Below are positions 20,634 through 28,365 of a stretch of DNA of 64,000 nucleotides, piece after piece. A model generated the notes under the pieces. The model was not told the DNA's origin. It ran no database searches and was given only the letters and a program-made list of their open reading frames with translations. The stretch spans positions 1 to 64,000 of the forward strand of contig JAHLWY010000218.1 in NCBI GenBank assembly GCA_020002185.1. Direction: 5' to 3'. The position numbers were made by a program, and so were the translations under genes. The DNA comes from Paraescarpia echinospica. Taxonomy: Eukaryota > Annelida > Polychaeta > Sabellida > Siboglinidae. How positions within the stretch are numbered: the first letter of the stretch is position 1; each line of letters begins with the position of its first letter.

Positions 20634-21076
20634 TACTCGTCGAATATGTCGTCCGTTCGACGCCGCCTCTTCCGCCTACTGACGCTCGTCGCCGCCAGGC
20701 GCGGTCTCTTTATTACGCCGCGGCGCTGCTATTGCTGCGTTTTTTTTCTCTTCTTCTTCGGCGGCTGCAGTGGCTGCGAATTCAATAGGCCGTCGAGAAG
20801 ATTGGAGCCGGCCTCCTTCGCGCGTCGTTTTATCGACTGTTTCAGATTGCCGCCGGCGACGACGTCGCGCGCCACGCGCACGCCGGTGTTGAGCGCACGT
20901 TTTCCCAACGCCAACGCGCCTCTCTTGATAAGCGGCATGGCGCTTCGAAACAGGCTCCGGAAGAGATTGCCCAGACCGTAACCTCGTTGCCCCCGACCAC
21001 CAACGAAGACCGGCAACTGACCGCCGACCTGTCGAACGTAGTAGACCACGTACGGGTTCTTCGACGGCAGTGGCAT
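20633..21076 (-). pseudogene. Basic core-like capsid-associated protein with an in-frame TAG
   Basis: 147 coding positions in one frame (444 nt including the final stop). Codon 116 is TAG at 20731-20729; translation otherwise continues to ...RRTDDIFDE at 20633. The homologue in C (34906-35322) has no stop there and ends similarly (RRDDIFG). Central motif RSAMPLIKRGALALGKRAL is shared. The protein is Lys/Arg-rich at its C-terminus and recalls the small basic proteins of adenovirus cores or pVI-like membrane-active proteins, which is inference. The stop context is CAA-TAG-CAG, so readthrough or a plain nonsense mutation are both possible. Downstream stop overlaps the capsid start. Confidence 0.7.
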
Positions 21077-21093
21077 GTTAAAACAATTTCGAT

Positions 21094-21948
21094 TTACAGC
21101 GTCTGATGTGAAGCGTCGTCACTAGCTTTCCCTGCTCGAATGGTATCGGTTGACCGAGATCGTCTTATATCGACCTCGATCTCATCGAATTGATGACGCA
21201 ACAGCTTTACGTATTGGACGCGGTCGAACGTTTCTTAAATAATGGTGCCGTTGGAAACGTAAACGGCGATGTTGCGAAGGAGCGGCGCGTACACGTCACC
21301 GACGACGCGCGGCTCTACGATATCCGTGTACACGTACAGGGTGTCGACGCCCGCCCTCATATCCACCTTATTGTGACTTTCGTAGGTGAATGTGTGCGCA
21401 ACTGGCATGGTTTCGACGACGACTTCCGGCGTGGGGCCCATCATCGGGAAACTCGTGATCGTGTTGCTATGGAAACCGAGTACGTCCTTCAGTCGGCTCG
21501 TATGAGGTATGATAAATTCGACACCCGCCGACATATGCAGCGTCATTCGGTTAGAGACATCGCTGAACTCTAGGCGCGCTTTGACCTTATCGGTGCTCAA
21601 TTTCCGTATCGCCTCGTTGAACTGGTGCATCAACGTGAAAGGGCTGTTGTAGAAACCGTGAGCGATCGTGCCCTGTCGGTATAGCAGGACGGTTGTGCCG
21701 TGCTCGTCTAGGAACGTGTAAATAACCGGATCGCCCGACGCGCAAGTCAGGAAGAAGTAGGCGTCCTACTCTCTCACGTTGTACCACGTGTGCGGATACT
21801 GTAGCGTCACCAGTCCGCATTCCCACTCCCCCGACAGGTCGAAACGTTGCGGCAGCGACGTAATGTAGTGCGTCAACGTATTTTCGGGGTGACGCTTCAT
21901 AGACGCGATGCTCGGTAACGTCAGGTAATAGTCAGACGAGACCGACAT
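21094..21948 (-). pseudogene. Minor capsid (penton-like) protein with two in-frame stops
   Basis: One frame of 285 codons from ATG 21948 to TAA 21094, interrupted by TAG at 21768-21766 and TAA at 21237-21235. Recognisable blocks: SSDYYLTLPSIASMKRHPEN, FDLSGEWECGLVTLQYPHTW, and near the end TFDRVQYVKLL. The same blocks occur in C (35345-36196). The pattern and position (between the membrane protein and the capsid gene) match the single jelly-roll minor capsid protein of Polintons. The 5' end overlaps the membrane-protein ORF by 17 nt. Confidence 0.75.
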
Positions 21949-22303
21949 CGTGTTGTTGACGTCGACGCCGTCCGCCGCCGCCACCAACACTCATAGACGG
22001 ACTCGGGAGCAGGTAACCGAGACAGCTGCTCAACAGCGCCGTCCACAGGTTGGAGTCACCTTGACCTTTCGTCAGATTGTATATACTAACGGCGATGACG
22101 AAGTACAGGACGACGACCTGACAGAGGAATACGATTTCGGCCTTAGGGCATTCGTTGCCGCAGATTTGCCATGGAACGGGTTCGGCGGTGGTTGTGGTGG
22201 TAGCGTCGATGGAGTCCGCGTGCTCGTCGACGGAGTCCGCGTGCTCGGTGCCGGAGTTCGTTCGATGATCGCCACTTGAGGTAGTTTCGTCGTCTTCGAT
22301 CAT
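21932..22303 (-). CDS. Small membrane protein of the capsid module
   Basis: 123 residues from ATG 22303. A Thr/Asp/Ser-rich N-terminus precedes a conserved segment with ECPKAEIVFLCQVVVLYFVI and VSIYNLTKGQGDSNLWTALL, a clear single transmembrane helix followed by SCLGYLLPSPSM. C has the homologue at 36186-36458. Polintons usually carry one such transmembrane protein; its exact job in the virion is unknown to me. The C-terminal Gly/Arg tail is not shared with C and lies over the start of the penton-like gene. Confidence 0.75.
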   Translation of the reverse strand: MIEDDETTSSGDHRTNSGTEHADSVDEHADSIDATTTTTAEPVPWQICGNECPKAEIVFLCQVVVLYFVIAVSIYNLTKGQGDSNLWTALLSSCLGYLLPSPSMSVGGGGGRRRRQQHDVGLV

Positions 22304-22523
22304 CGTAGCGCCACTGCGGCCTGTCGTTACAGCAGGGACCTTTATACGGCAAGACCGAATATCCGTTGCATATCCCCGCCTCGTGCAGTCGCCAGCACCC
22401 CGTGTGGCGCATCCAACGAGTCATTCTCATCGCCTCCGCCGCCGCCACGCTAGTAGTCTTTACAGGTCCACGAGCGACTCGGCGTCGATCCAGCTGTTGA
22501 AGGAGGCCGGATATCAGCTCCAT
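22143..22523 (-). CDS. Small Cys/Arg-containing protein (unknown)
   Basis: 126 residues from ATG 22523, 44 nt after the integrase stop. Its N-terminus (ISGLLQQLDRRRVAR) is still visible, broken, in C at about 36460-36550 (GRIFRLV...QLVR, in the same place). Residues 39-68 hold four Cys (GCWRLHEAGIC and GPCCNDRPQWR), suggesting disulphides or metal binding. The last ~50 residues overlap the membrane-protein gene in another frame and may not be selected as protein. No family recognised. Confidence 0.5.
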   Translation of the reverse strand: MELISGLLQQLDRRRVARGPVKTTSVAAAEAMRMTRWMRHTGCWRLHEAGICNGYSVLPYKGPCCNDRPQWRYDDRRRRNYLKWRSSNELRHRARGLRRRARGLHRRYHHNHRRTRSMANLRQRMP

Positions 22524-22567
22524 TTTACGAACGCCTCCGAACCACCGCCGCGACGACGACGACGACG

Positions 22568-23605
22568 CTATAGAACCGCCTCCAAGCGATACAGTTTGTC
22601 CTTCGGAACGAATACGCGTTGTAGTTCCGGTTCGTAGAAGGCGCCCTCTATCGGCGACCCGGCGCCGTCCTTCAGGCGATAAACGGGCGGTTCGGACGGG
22701 TGCACCTCTACGACGGTGAAGAGCTCCTCGCTCCAGTTAGCCATATACCCTTTTTTGAATTGAACCCTCGTCTTGCTGATACGTACGCGATCTCCCTCGT
22801 GCAGTTTCGGTTTTCGCCTTTGGCTGCAGCCAACGTTGCCGCCGCCGCCCCCGTACAGTCGTTGCCATACGGCCTCCTGATTCGTCGCGTCGACATTCGC
22901 CGACGTCCTACCGATGCTTCGGGGGTAGGCGTTGTTGTACGATCGCACGAAATCCGGTAACGCGTCTACGTAGCGCAGCGTCTCGTGTTTCGTAAAATAG
23001 CGCCACATACGCTTCTTCAAAGTCCGATTAAACCGTTCCACGACGGTCGCTTTAGTCTCCTCGTTATGCGTCACGAAATGATGAACGCCGCGACTCTTTA
23101 GGAACGTTTGCAGGGGCCGGTTCAAAAACTCGGTCCCCTTATCGGTCTGCAGTGCGTTCGGCGTCTCGCCGCTCAGCAGGCGGTCGAAGGCTGCGACGAG
23201 CGTCGGGCCGGATTTACTCTTCAACGGAAAGCACCACGCCCACTTCGAAAACACGTCGATGACCGTCAATAGGTATGTTATACCGTCGTTGTGCATTTTC
23301 AGCCTAGTCAAGTCGACCAGATCGGCTTGCCACTGCTGGTTTCGACCACCCACGATGATGCGACGACGTTTGAAATGCCGTTTAACCGGTTTGTGTAGGG
23401 TATAGGCGTCCTGCGACGCTAGCCACCTCTCGACGGCCGGACGTCGGAGCTTCGACGCCCGGTGCAAAGAGTCGACGCCGCCATAACTTCCCACCCGTTT
23501 CGGATCGAAGTAGACGCTATTCAGGCCGTCGTCGTCGTCTTCGACGTTTCGTTGCTGTCGAGGCTTTCGTTTTGGCCGACGACGACGACTCCACCCGGAC
23601 ACCAT
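22568..23605 (-). CDS. Retroviral-type integrase (Polinton INT)
   Basis: 345 residues from ATG 23605 (a longer frame opens upstream only with GTG). A basic N-terminus precedes the catalytic core: D95 in QWQADLVDL, D155 in LQTDKGTEF, and E190 in TKATVVERFNRT, a D,D(34)E arrangement. The C-terminal part has HEGDRVRISKTRVQFKKGY and NWSEELFTVVEVHPSEPPVY, typical of Polinton integrases. It would insert the element with the 6-bp duplication seen at 9524/26686. Intact here; the homologue in C is split by a gypsy element. Confidence 0.9.
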   Translation of the reverse strand: MVSGWSRRRRPKRKPRQQRNVEDDDDGLNSVYFDPKRVGSYGGVDSLHRASKLRRPAVERWLASQDAYTLHKPVKRHFKRRRIIVGGRNQQWQADLVDLTRLKMHNDGITYLLTVIDVFSKWAWCFPLKSKSGPTLVAAFDRLLSGETPNALQTDKGTEFLNRPLQTFLKSRGVHHFVTHNEETKATVVERFNRTLKKRMWRYFTKHETLRYVDALPDFVRSYNNAYPRSIGRTSANVDATNQEAVWQRLYGGGGGNVGCSQRRKPKLHEGDRVRISKTRVQFKKGYMANWSEELFTVVEVHPSEPPVYRLKDGAGSPIEGAFYEPELQRVFVPKDKLYRLEAVL

Positions 23606-23763
23606 GACGACGACGACGATGATGATAAATGTACGATGATTATTATACACGTATAGAGAGCAATAAGCGCGATGGTGAAGCCGACGACGATGGCCGTTAT
23701 CGTGCGTCGTCGTGACGTCATCACAACGTGTCCCACGCCGCGATATCCAACGAAGGGGATCAT
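23521..23763 (-). CDS. Small predicted membrane protein between VDPR gene and integrase
   Basis: 80 residues; ATG 23763 overlaps the stop of the VDPR gene as ATGA, a spacing often seen for real genes in compact trains. Residues ~20-46 (ITAIVVGFTIALIALYTCII) form one strong transmembrane helix; then a Ser run and an acidic/Asn-rich tail. The last 85 nt overlap the integrase start. No homologue recognised in C. Function unknown. Confidence 0.45.
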   Translation of the reverse strand: MIPFVGYRGVGHVVMTSRRRTITAIVVGFTIALIALYTCIIIIVHLSSSSSSSWCPGGVVVVGQNESLDSNETSKTTTTA

Positions 23764-24467
23764 TGTCTGCGTTTAGTTTCGCGTCGCATCCGACGTCTCC
23801 ACTCCGGCGTCGCTGATGAACTAGTCGTCGGCGTCATCAACGTCGCCTCTTCTAGTAGCCGCTTCTGCCGCCGCTCCATGTACGACCGATAGCGCGTGTT
23901 GCCCACGAATTCCATAGGGATATTCATACCCTTCATGCGCAACCCGAACTCTCGCCATCCTACGGGCGCTGTCGTCTTCGTTCTCGTTCGCATGAGATCG
24001 TTCACTAGATCGACCATGTTACTCCCCGCGATCGTTCCACCGTCGTACACGAATTCGCCGCGCTCGTTCCATCGACGCAACGGATCGATTTTCATTTTTT
24101 CGATAAGCAGACCCGTCTTCCCTTTCAGCGTTTTCGGCATACTGGCTATGATTTCGCGCTCTACGTCCTCCGAAGATGGTGGCGCCACCGTCGCCGCTGC
24201 CGCCGGCACCCCCACCGCAGGCGTCTCGCTGCTGTTGACCACCGACACGCGTACCGGTTGCGCCGCACGAGCCGCCTCTATCGTGTTGTACCGGCTCAGC
24301 AGTTGATTGTACGACGCTACCTTTTCGCGTTCGGATAAATCCGATCGTTCTAGAATGTCCTTCATGTGGCTGTCGAGGCTACTCAGCACACGTGATCGGG
24401 GCGTGCTCTGCGGCTGATCGATACGTGGCAGGAGGCTTTCCACCAATCGCGGGTCGACCAACGCCAT
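23760..24467 (-). CDS. Conserved Polinton protein ('VDPR' protein, unknown function)
   Basis: 235 residues from ATG 24467 (MALVDPRLVESLL). Conserved blocks are ERSDLSEREKVASYNQLLSR, SMPKTLKGKTGLLIEKMK, FVYDGGTIAGSNMVDLVNDL and GWREFGLRMKGMNIPMEFVG, ending in a basic Arg/Lys tail. Homologues lie in C on both strands (31803-32788 plus; 41849-42589 minus), and a C-terminal scrap in D (46786-47021). Its wide retention argues for an essential structural or packaging role, but I cannot assign one. The stop overlaps the next ORF. Confidence 0.75.
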   Translation of the reverse strand: MALVDPRLVESLLPRIDQPQSTPRSRVLSSLDSHMKDILERSDLSEREKVASYNQLLSRYNTIEAARAAQPVRVSVVNSSETPAVGVPAAAATVAPPSSEDVEREIIASMPKTLKGKTGLLIEKMKIDPLRRWNERGEFVYDGGTIAGSNMVDLVNDLMRTRTKTTAPVGWREFGLRMKGMNIPMEFVGNTRYRSYMERRQKRLLEEATLMTPTTSSSATPEWRRRMRRETKRRQ

Positions 24468-24488
24468 CTTCTTCGCGTACTGCGTCAA

Positions 24489-24890
24489 TCACCCGCTGTC
24501 GATCACCTGTCTGAGCAGCGGCAGGAGAACGGTGCTCGCTAACGGCGCTAGCAGGGCCGTCAGAAAACCACCCGAACCCTTTTGCAAGACGAGACTCTTC
24601 TGCTTAACCGTAACTTTTTTGTCGGCGAGTTTACGAAGGTGATTCCGGTATTTTGACAACATGCGTTTCTGTTTCGGCGACAACTTCTCGTTCCCTTTCA
24701 GAATGTTGTATGCACAATCGCACAGACTACAAATGAGACCGGCGTCGGCGTGACCGATCACGGCTTTTCGCAGATCGATGTTCCGCCTATGCCTCTCCAA
24801 CAGCTGCAGGGCGAAAATGTGTCTCCTCACTCGGTTCGTCGGTCCCGCCACCTTCGGTCGTCGCTTCGCTACCACCGCGCGCCCCGTCAT
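24489..24890 (-). CDS. Conserved 133-residue Polinton protein (unknown function)
   Basis: ATG 24890. Very basic; contains GLICSLCDCAYNIL, LSPKQKRMLSKYRNHLRKLA and a hydrophobic C-terminus (FLTALLAPLASTVLLPLLRQ). Proteins of this layout are common in animal Polinton-type elements as far as I recall, but I know no function. Lies between ATPase and VDPR genes with a 21-nt gap to the latter's start. Not found in element C. Confidence 0.65.
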   Translation of the reverse strand: MTGRAVVAKRRPKVAGPTNRVRRHIFALQLLERHRRNIDLRKAVIGHADAGLICSLCDCAYNILKGNEKLSPKQKRMLSKYRNHLRKLADKKVTVKQKSLVLQKGSGGFLTALLAPLASTVLLPLLRQVIDSG

Positions 24891-24928
24891 AGCGACTAAT
24901 AAACGTACGCGGTCACGACCCTCTCTTC

Positions 24929-25588
24929 TTATAGGCTGCCGCCGCCGCCACCACCACTACCGCCACCACCCTTCCGTACGTAGACGTACTGAAGGCGATC
25001 GTCCGGAAATATGCACGAACGCAGGCGCATGTCTTCTTCCGTTTCCTGTTTCAGATCCACGAATAGATAGCCGTACGCCGACGACGTTGCGTCTTTGAAA
25101 GCCTCTATTATGTAGTTGACCTTTCCTGGGTACATTTGTTTCGCTAGTTGACCTACTTGGCCGGCATCTCGGGGACTGTTGAATAGCTCTATGTATTGGG
25201 CGTTCAGGCTGATTGTACGGTTTTCTTTCCCTTTCGGAAACATGTTCTGTCGCAATTGTACGACCGACGTATTACAATGATGACTTTTTTTAGTAAATAG
25301 TACCGTCACCCGGCTATTAGTTTCCTCCATGAGGTCGTCGAGTACTAGAAGCGTCCTCGTTTTACCGTCTAAACGTTTCGGATCCGGCAGACCGTCTACG
25401 AACTCTATTTTCGAAGCCATAGGCGCGTAGCCGGTCTGCCACTGTCCGTAGCACCACATGATTTTCTCCGGCGGCGGATCGATCATAGTGACGTACCGTA
25501 TCAGACGCTCGACGAACGTCGTCTTACCGCACCCCGTAGGACCGGATACTATACATGTAAAAGGATGCTTCAACGACGGTCCGTTCAT
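24929..25588 (-). CDS. Packaging ATPase (FtsK/HerA superfamily)
   Basis: 219 residues from ATG 25588 (a GTG-led extension of 8 codons exists at 25612). Walker A GPTGCGKT at 16-23, Walker B LLVLDD at 80-85, then SRVTVLFTKKSHHCNTSVVQ and LRQNMFPKGKENRTISLNAQ, which carry the conserved Gln/Asn positions of viral A32/FtsK-type ATPases. It would pump DNA into capsids. C-terminus is a Gly/Ser repeat. Intact; 27 nt after the NADAR stop. Confidence 0.9.
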   Translation of the reverse strand: MNGPSLKHPFTCIVSGPTGCGKTTFVERLIRYVTMIDPPPEKIMWCYGQWQTGYAPMASKIEFVDGLPDPKRLDGKTRTLLVLDDLMEETNSRVTVLFTKKSHHCNTSVVQLRQNMFPKGKENRTISLNAQYIELFNSPRDAGQVGQLAKQMYPGKVNYIIEAFKDATSSAYGYLFVDLKQETEEDMRLRSCIFPDDRLQYVYVRKGGGGSGGGGGGSL

Positions 25589-25615
25589 TTTCGACGACTG
25601 AGCGTCGAACACTTT

Positions 25616-26077
25616 TTACGCGTCTTTATAAGTAGCGCGCAACTCCATCAACAGTTTACCGAGCATGTTCTCCCCCGCAACGCCCCCGATTCCGGTACCC
25701 CAGAAATCCTCCCTACTCGGTATCCATTCCACCAATTCGGCATCCCCGGTGGCCAACAGGGCAGCCTTCAACTCGTTCGACTCGCCAAACTTGCACCTCA
25801 ACAACGTCTTCTTACACGCCACCCTAACGGTGCGCCATTCGACTCCCGTTCTCTTTTTTCGAATTTCGTAACCGCGTCGTTTCGCTATATAAGGTGATCG
25901 CGTTCTTTTGATACGCTCGGCACATTCCACGTCGTCGTTGAATATTGCTTTCCTATACTGATAGGCGTGCTCAACGGATCGGAAGCCCCGACCGAACGCC
26001 GACAATGGACACGAATACATATTTGACAAGAACGAGCGCGATCCGCCAAACCTTATAGGTGGTGGCAACGACGACAT
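25616..26077 (-). CDS. NADAR-domain protein (YbiA/DUF1768-like)
   Basis: 153 residues, intact, first gene behind the right TIR. Signature features: FLSNMY (16-21), FRSVEHAYQYRKA (32-44, with E36), KFGESNELKAALLATGDAEL (96-115), W126-G127 in REDFWGTG, and GENMLGKLLMELR (135-147). These match the NADAR fold (E. coli YbiA and relatives), N-glycosidases acting on NAD/ADP-ribose-linked or riboflavin-pathway intermediates; some reverse guanine ADP-ribosylation. In an element with virus-like biology it could counter a host ADP-ribosylation or NAD-based response; that is inference. C has a damaged homologue. Its codon use and GC content match the rest of B, so acquisition is not recent. Confidence 0.85.
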   Translation of the reverse strand: MSSLPPPIRFGGSRSFLSNMYSCPLSAFGRGFRSVEHAYQYRKAIFNDDVECAERIKRTRSPYIAKRRGYEIRKKRTGVEWRTVRVACKKTLLRCKFGESNELKAALLATGDAELVEWIPSREDFWGTGIGGVAGENMLGKLLMELRATYKDA

Positions 26078-26109
26078 ACCGACTACCGATAACTCGCTAC
26101 CGCCACCAC

Positions 26110-26117
26110 TTATATAT
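26110..26117 (-). promoter_or_regulatory. TATA box of the leftward gene train
   Basis: On the minus strand GCGATATATAAGTGG stands 33-40 nt before the NADAR ATG (26077), leaving a very short leader. The corresponding gene in C has CTATATAAGCG about 50 nt before its start. Confidence 0.65.
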
Positions 26118-26156
26118 CGCCACCGTCCCCACCGCTACATGGCAGATCTAAAAAGC

Positions 26157-26228
26157 GGCGACTGGATTCGAACCCGGAATCTTTCGATCCCTAGTCGAAT
26201 GCGCTCATAAGAACGCTAAACCGTCGCC
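26157..26228 (-). tRNA. tRNA-like sequence, anticodon AGG (Pro-like), possibly degenerate
   Basis: 72 nt. GGCGAC at the 5' side pairs with GTCGCC at the 3' side; a perfect 5-bp anticodon stem (TTCGA/TCGAA) holds the loop CTAGGGA (T33, anticodon AGG); the box-B region reads GGTTCGAATCC exactly. The D arm (TTAGCGTTCTTATGAGCGC) and the T stem are irregular (two mismatches). It may be a decayed tRNA gene, a tRNA-derived SINE piece or a tRNA-like element used by the Polinton. It lies between the right TIR and the NADAR promoter. Confidence 0.5.
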
Positions 26229-26283
26229 AACGTTTATGCAGTGGTTTTATCCCCACTATATTGCCGCACAATCAACGCATTTT

Positions 26284-26320
26284 AGGGGTCTACTCTGAGG
26301 TCCGTGCTTGTGTACTCAGT
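26284..26320 (+). promoter_or_regulatory. Conserved motif TCTACTCTGARGTCCGTG at the right end of B
   Basis: GTCTACTCTGAGGTCCGTGC at ~26289 recurs in C at ~28987 and ~29878, there upstream of TATA boxes. Shared between elements with little other noncoding similarity, so probably a promoter or replication element. Confidence 0.5.
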
Positions 26321-26394
26321 TGGTACGACGTTGATCGCTAGGGCTGTTTAGGTCAGCACGCGCTAAGTACGGTGTTGATCGCTAGGGGACAATC

Positions 26395-26685
26395 TGCTTA
26401 GGTAGGCACGCCCTAGGTACTGCGTTGATCGCTAGGGGACAAACAAAATAATATCTACACTCACCGCTAGTTGGCAGCTCAAATGTTCTTAGAGGGGGTA
26501 ATCAATCACGTTTTTTTACAAGTAGGTTCCCGAAAACGTTTAGTGTCAAAAATCCTTTGATCTTTTTTGATAAGTAGGTTCCCGAAAACGTTTAGGGGTC
26601 ATTAAAACGTTTTTTATTAGTAAAGTTTTGCCCATAGGTCACCAAAAGTGACGTGCACGGGGGCGAATAGCTCCCCTATACTACT
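26395..26685 (-). repeat. Right terminal inverted repeat of B
   Basis: Reverse complement matches 9530-9820. Just inside, the unit with GATCGCTAGGG and TACTGCGTTGATC is repeated about three times (26320-26440), extending the TIR unevenly. Terminal bases ACTACT at 26680-26685 are followed by GTCATG. Confidence 0.9.
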
Positions 26686-27535
26686 GTCATGTTTAGATTG
26701 GACTACGGGAACGCGTTATTGGCTGGACTACCATGTGACCACATTCCCAAACTCCAGCGAATCCAAAACGTGGCAGGCAGAATCATCACGTTCACACCTC
26801 GCCGTGACCACATAACTCCGGTTCTAAAAGAATTACACTGGCTGCCAATGAAATACCGAATCGAGTTTAAAATACTCCTTTATATGTTCAGAAGTGTGAA
26901 CGGGACGGCGCCGCTGTATCTTGCCAACCTGTTAACAAGGCACTGTCCGGGACGCACACGTTCATCTGAACAACTTTTGCTTGACGTCCCACGAACGAAC
27001 CTAGTCAGTTTCGGGGACAGGTCCTTTCGTGCGATTGGACCTCGACTATGGAATGCACTGCCCATTGCTATCAAGTGCAGCAGAACTCTGTTCCGCGTTC
27101 AGAAAGACACTAAAGACGCACATGTTCAAAGCTCAATATTGCTGACATTTTTTTTTTTTTAGGACATTTTAGTGCATATCATACTTTTATTCAGATAGAT
27201 ATATTATTTTGAGTGCATGTATCACTATTTATTTATGTATGCGTGCGTGCATGCATGTGTGTGGGTATGTATACACATATATATATATATATATATGCTT
27301 ATATGTAAATACAGTAATAACAGGTCTAATTTTTTATTTATCTAATTTTATTCATTTATTTAATTAATAGTTTTAATATAACTAACTTAATTTGTTCTAC
27401 ATTTTGTCTGAAGTTTTGTGTGTGTGCAGTTTTTATAACTATACATTGAATTGCTTGATTGGATTTTATTGTACAGCACTTTGAGCATATTATGGATATT
27501 GCGCTCTATAAATATTAAATATTATTATTAATTCA
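26686..27535 (+). pseudogene. CR1/L2-like LINE, 3' part
   Basis: Continues the frame broken by B: FRLDYGNALLAGLP, IPKLQRIQNVAGRIIT, HITPVLKELHWLPMKYRIEF and GPRLWNALPIAI are the usual C-terminal sequence of CR1/Jockey-group reverse transcriptases. The 3' tail after a (TA)n run (27280-27297) ends GCGCTCTATAAATATTAAAT and TATTATTATT, a typical LINE end. Not capable of movement. Confidence 0.85.
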
Positions 27536-28236
27536 ACCAACAACATTTGTACATAAACAAAAACATATATTTCTGACAAAATCAAACTACAATATCTATA
27601 TTAGTATTCCCTTCCTCCCTCCCTCCCTCCCTCCCCCTCCCCTCCCATCCTCCCTCCCCCTCCCTCCCTCTTTCCCTTCCTCCCTCACTCCCCCCTCCCT
27701 CCCCTCTCCCTCCCTCACTCTCTCACTCCCTCCTTCACTCTCTCTCTCCATACCTACCTACCACCGCCCCTCCCTCCCTTGTTAGCTCTCTCTTTGTAGG
27801 CGTATACTCACAACCTGACAATTCTTGCCAGTTCGAAAATCGGTCATTGGAATCTCCTATAACGCTCTTGACCTTTTTAAACTCTGTCCGATGTCACATT
27901 GATTACGTGACACGCTCTGGCCTTACAGTGATTTACATAACATAATGCAAATAGGATGCACGGTTTTTGACGCTGGCGTCTTTTACAAGATTTAGATTCC
28001 GTTAGCCTATTTTTATATGTAATTCATAAAAAAAAATTTCTAACATTTTGTTTTGCAGACATTTTAACGGAATAAGTTATAGAGATTTAGTACAAAGATA
28101 TCTTACGGATAGATTTGACAAGGTTTTTGTTAAAATGCCAAAAATCTAAAACGATTGGATGCACGATTTATGCCGCTAAATTATACTGGTATGGGCAAAA
28201 ATATACCGGCGAAATGCAAATCTCGTCGAAGACGCC
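27536..28236. other. Host sequence: CT-rich tract and transposon remnant
   Basis: 27610-27790 is an imperfect (CCCT/CTCC)n pyrimidine tract. 27950-28230 contains GGATGCACGGTTTTTGACGC and related pieces also found in the MITE-like insert (8788) and right of C (44178). No gene is visible. Ends with GACGCC, the target duplication of C. Confidence 0.5.
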
Positions 28237-28304
28237 AGTAGTTATATAGGTTAATCAGCGGGGACGGTGGAGTTGGAGTGGGGGAAGGGGAAATGATGAC
28301 GTGA

Positions 28305-28365
28305 TATCTAGGTCAAGTACCCAGATGTAGGTCAAATACCCGGATGTAGGTCAAGACGTGGCACC
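28305..28365. promoter_or_regulatory. AGGTCA half-site cluster at the left end of C
   Basis: Three AGGTCA copies with CCCAGATGT or CCCGGATGT spacers (TAGGTCAAGTACCC, TAGGTCAAATACCC, TAGGTCAAGACG). Same arrangement as near the ends of A and D. Confidence 0.55.

Larger units (their letters stand above)
9530..26685. mobile_element. Element B: Polinton/Maverick (adintovirus-like), 17.2 kb
   Basis: Both termini (AGTAGTATAG...CTATACTACT), the inverted repeats of ~290 bp, the 6-bp duplication and the gene set (protein-primed-type PolB, retroviral-type integrase, packaging ATPase, adenain-like protease, double-jelly-roll capsid protein, penton-like protein) identify a Polinton. Its interior is visibly more GC-rich than the surrounding AT-rich DNA. 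Several genes carry in-frame stops, so this copy is probably not competent, although lesions are few. Confidence 0.95.

Noticed and set aside
20229..20981. 250-residue plus-strand ORF opposite the capsid and core-like genes
   Set aside because: Antisense shadow; real coding blocks conserved with element C are on the minus strand.
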